NCBI GenBank assembly: GCA_018821745.1
Contig: JAHJLU010000080.1
Location: 1-15,994, forward strand
Source: Myxococcota bacterium
GTDB taxonomy: Bacteria; Myxococcota_A; Polyangia; HGW-17
Direction of reading: 5' to 3'
DNA length: 15,994 nt
Made by a program: the position numbers and the translations under genes. This document shows, piece after piece, positions 15,012 to 15,994 of the stretch (position 1 is the stretch's first letter; every line of letters begins with the position of its first letter). The notes under the pieces are model-generated. The model was not told the origin of the DNA, ran no database searches, and saw only the letters and a list, made by a program, of their open reading frames with translations.

Positions 15012-15994
15012 TTATTCTTGTGTTGGCGTGTAGCGGAGAATTTTTTTGCGGGCGGCGTAGGCTTCATCCAGGCGGGTGATGCCGGTGTTGTGTGGTGCGG
15101 TGTGCACCATCTCCGGGTTTTCCCGTGCTTCGCTGATGACGGTCGCCACGGCGGAAACAAAATCGTCAATATCTTCCTTTGACTCCGTCTCGGTGGGCTC
15201 GGCCATGAAAGCTCCACTGACGATGAGGGGGAAATAGACTGTGGGGGGATGAAACCCGAAATCGAGGAGGCGCTTCGCGATGTCCATGGTGGAGATGCCC
15301 GTCTCTTTTTTCAGGGTCTTGTCGGAAAAAACCGCCTCATGGAGGGTCTCGACCTGATAGGGGAGATCGAGGAGATCTTCAAGACGATGACGGAGGTATC
15401 GGGCGTTGAGAACAGCCCTGTTGGTGACCTCGTGGAGGCCCTCTTCGCCCAGCTCGAGGATGTAGGTACAGGCTCTCACGAGGACCCCGAAATTGCCGAA
15501 GAAGGGGTGGAGTTTCCCCATGGAGTCGTTGTCCTCAGTGAGGAGGCTGAAGCTGCCGTCTGCCTCTTTATTGATGACAGGCAGGGGCATGAACCGCGCA
15601 AGCTCTTCGGTCATTCCCACGGGTCCGGCTCCGGGTCCGCCGCCGCCGTGGGGCGTGGAGAATGTTTTATGGAGGTTGAAATGCATGGTGTCCACACCAA
15701 TCTCGGCCGGTTTCACTTTCCCCATGATGGCGTTGAAGTTGGCGCCGTCCATGTAGACGTATCCCCCCGCTCCGTGGACCATTTGGGCGATGTTTTTGAG
15801 GCACGCCTCGTAGATCCCCAGAGTGTTGGGATTGGTGACCATGATTCCCGCCAGATCGGGCCCCAGGTGTGGAGCGACGGCTTCGGGCAGGAGATGTCCT
15901 TCGGCTCCCGTGGCGATGGGGACAGGCTCAAAACCGTTGAGGACGACCGAGGCGGGGTTGGTGCCGTGGGCGGTGTCGGGGATAAGGATTTTGA
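15012..15994 (-). CDS. gcvPB: Glycine dehydrogenase (decarboxylating) subunit 2, partial at the 5' end
   Basis: This is the C-terminal 326 residues of the P-protein beta subunit of the glycine cleavage system. The frame enters from the window edge (first full codon at 15992), and the N-terminal 150 or so residues are outside. The visible start KILIPDTAHGTNPAS matches the family. The PLP-binding lysine is residue 109 of the visible part, in NLHKTFSTPHGGGGPG, followed by GPVG. Later family stretches are HPFFGNFG, STMDIAKRLLDFGFHPPTVYFPL and EPTETESKEDIDDF. With subunit 1, the H, T and L proteins it decarboxylates glycine and passes the aminomethyl group to lipoyl-H-protein. The split A/B form, not the fused long GcvP, is indicated because the protein begins in subunit 2 numbering and ends normally. 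It is on the same strand as cbiM but functionally unrelated. Confidence 0.96.
   Translation of the reverse strand, partial: KILIPDTAHGTNPASVVLNGFEPVPIATGAEGHLLPEAVAPHLGPDLAGIMVTNPNTLGIYEACLKNIAQMVHGAGGYVYMDGANFNAIMGKVKPAEIGVDTMHFNLHKTFSTPHGGGGPGAGPVGMTEELARFMPLPVINKEADGSFSLLTEDNDSMGKLHPFFGNFGVLVRACTYILELGEEGLHEVTNRAVLNARYLRHRLEDLLDLPYQVETLHEAVFSDKTLKKETGISTMDIAKRLLDFGFHPPTVYFPLIVSGAFMAEPTETESKEDIDDFVSAVATVISEARENPEMVHTAPHNTGITRLDEAYAARKKILRYTPTQE

Overview
This window is a densely coded stretch of moderately GC-rich bacterial DNA, probably from a diderm of the Myxococcota/Bradymonadota/'Deltaproteobacteria' type. The evidence for that is indirect. Two lipoproteins carry Asn-rich linkers directly after the lipidated cysteine, one of them with an IgGFc-binding-type domain and the other with a trypsin fold and Cys-rich C-terminal modules. 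There is also a beta-barrel outer membrane protein ending in Phe, and a short RqcH/NFACT protein. There is no rRNA, tRNA, CRISPR array or insertion sequence, and no gap between genes exceeds 300 bases.

Left part (1-5899). A small unidentified plus-strand reading frame (1-195) converges on a minus-strand block. Read in transcription order, that block is an IgGFc-binding-like lipoprotein (5899-3929), a trypsin-like lipoprotein (3882-2653), a family 5 peptide-type substrate-binding protein (2653-971, coupled to the protease by TAATG) and, after 110 bp, a small beta-barrel outer membrane protein (860-222). All four look exported. A role in surface adhesion, proteolysis and peptide capture is an inference.

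Middle (5900-8518). A 180-bp gap holds a very good intrinsic terminator pointing along the plus strand, where no gene is seen to need it. Next comes a short RqcH-like ribosome quality control factor (7483-6080, minus), divergent from a free methionine-R-sulfoxide reductase (7658-8146, plus). A 38-residue Cys-rich microprotein (8301-8417, plus) follows, with a good ribosome binding site and promoter.

Right part (8519-15994, all minus). The 3' two thirds of gcvPB (glycine decarboxylase subunit 2) run in from the window edge. A complete ECF-type nickel/cobalt uptake operon, cbiM-cbiN-cbiQ-cbiO, follows with overlapping genes. After 80 bp with a plausible internal promoter come a 673-residue fusion of a degenerate CobW/COG0523-like GTPase domain to a TPR superhelix, and a fused ABC exporter whose ATPase domain carries an unusual insertion of about 47 residues. 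The metal importer, the GTPase-TPR protein and the ABC exporter lie together on one strand and may form an undescribed metal-linked module. The COG0523-TPR protein is the strongest candidate for new biology in the window.
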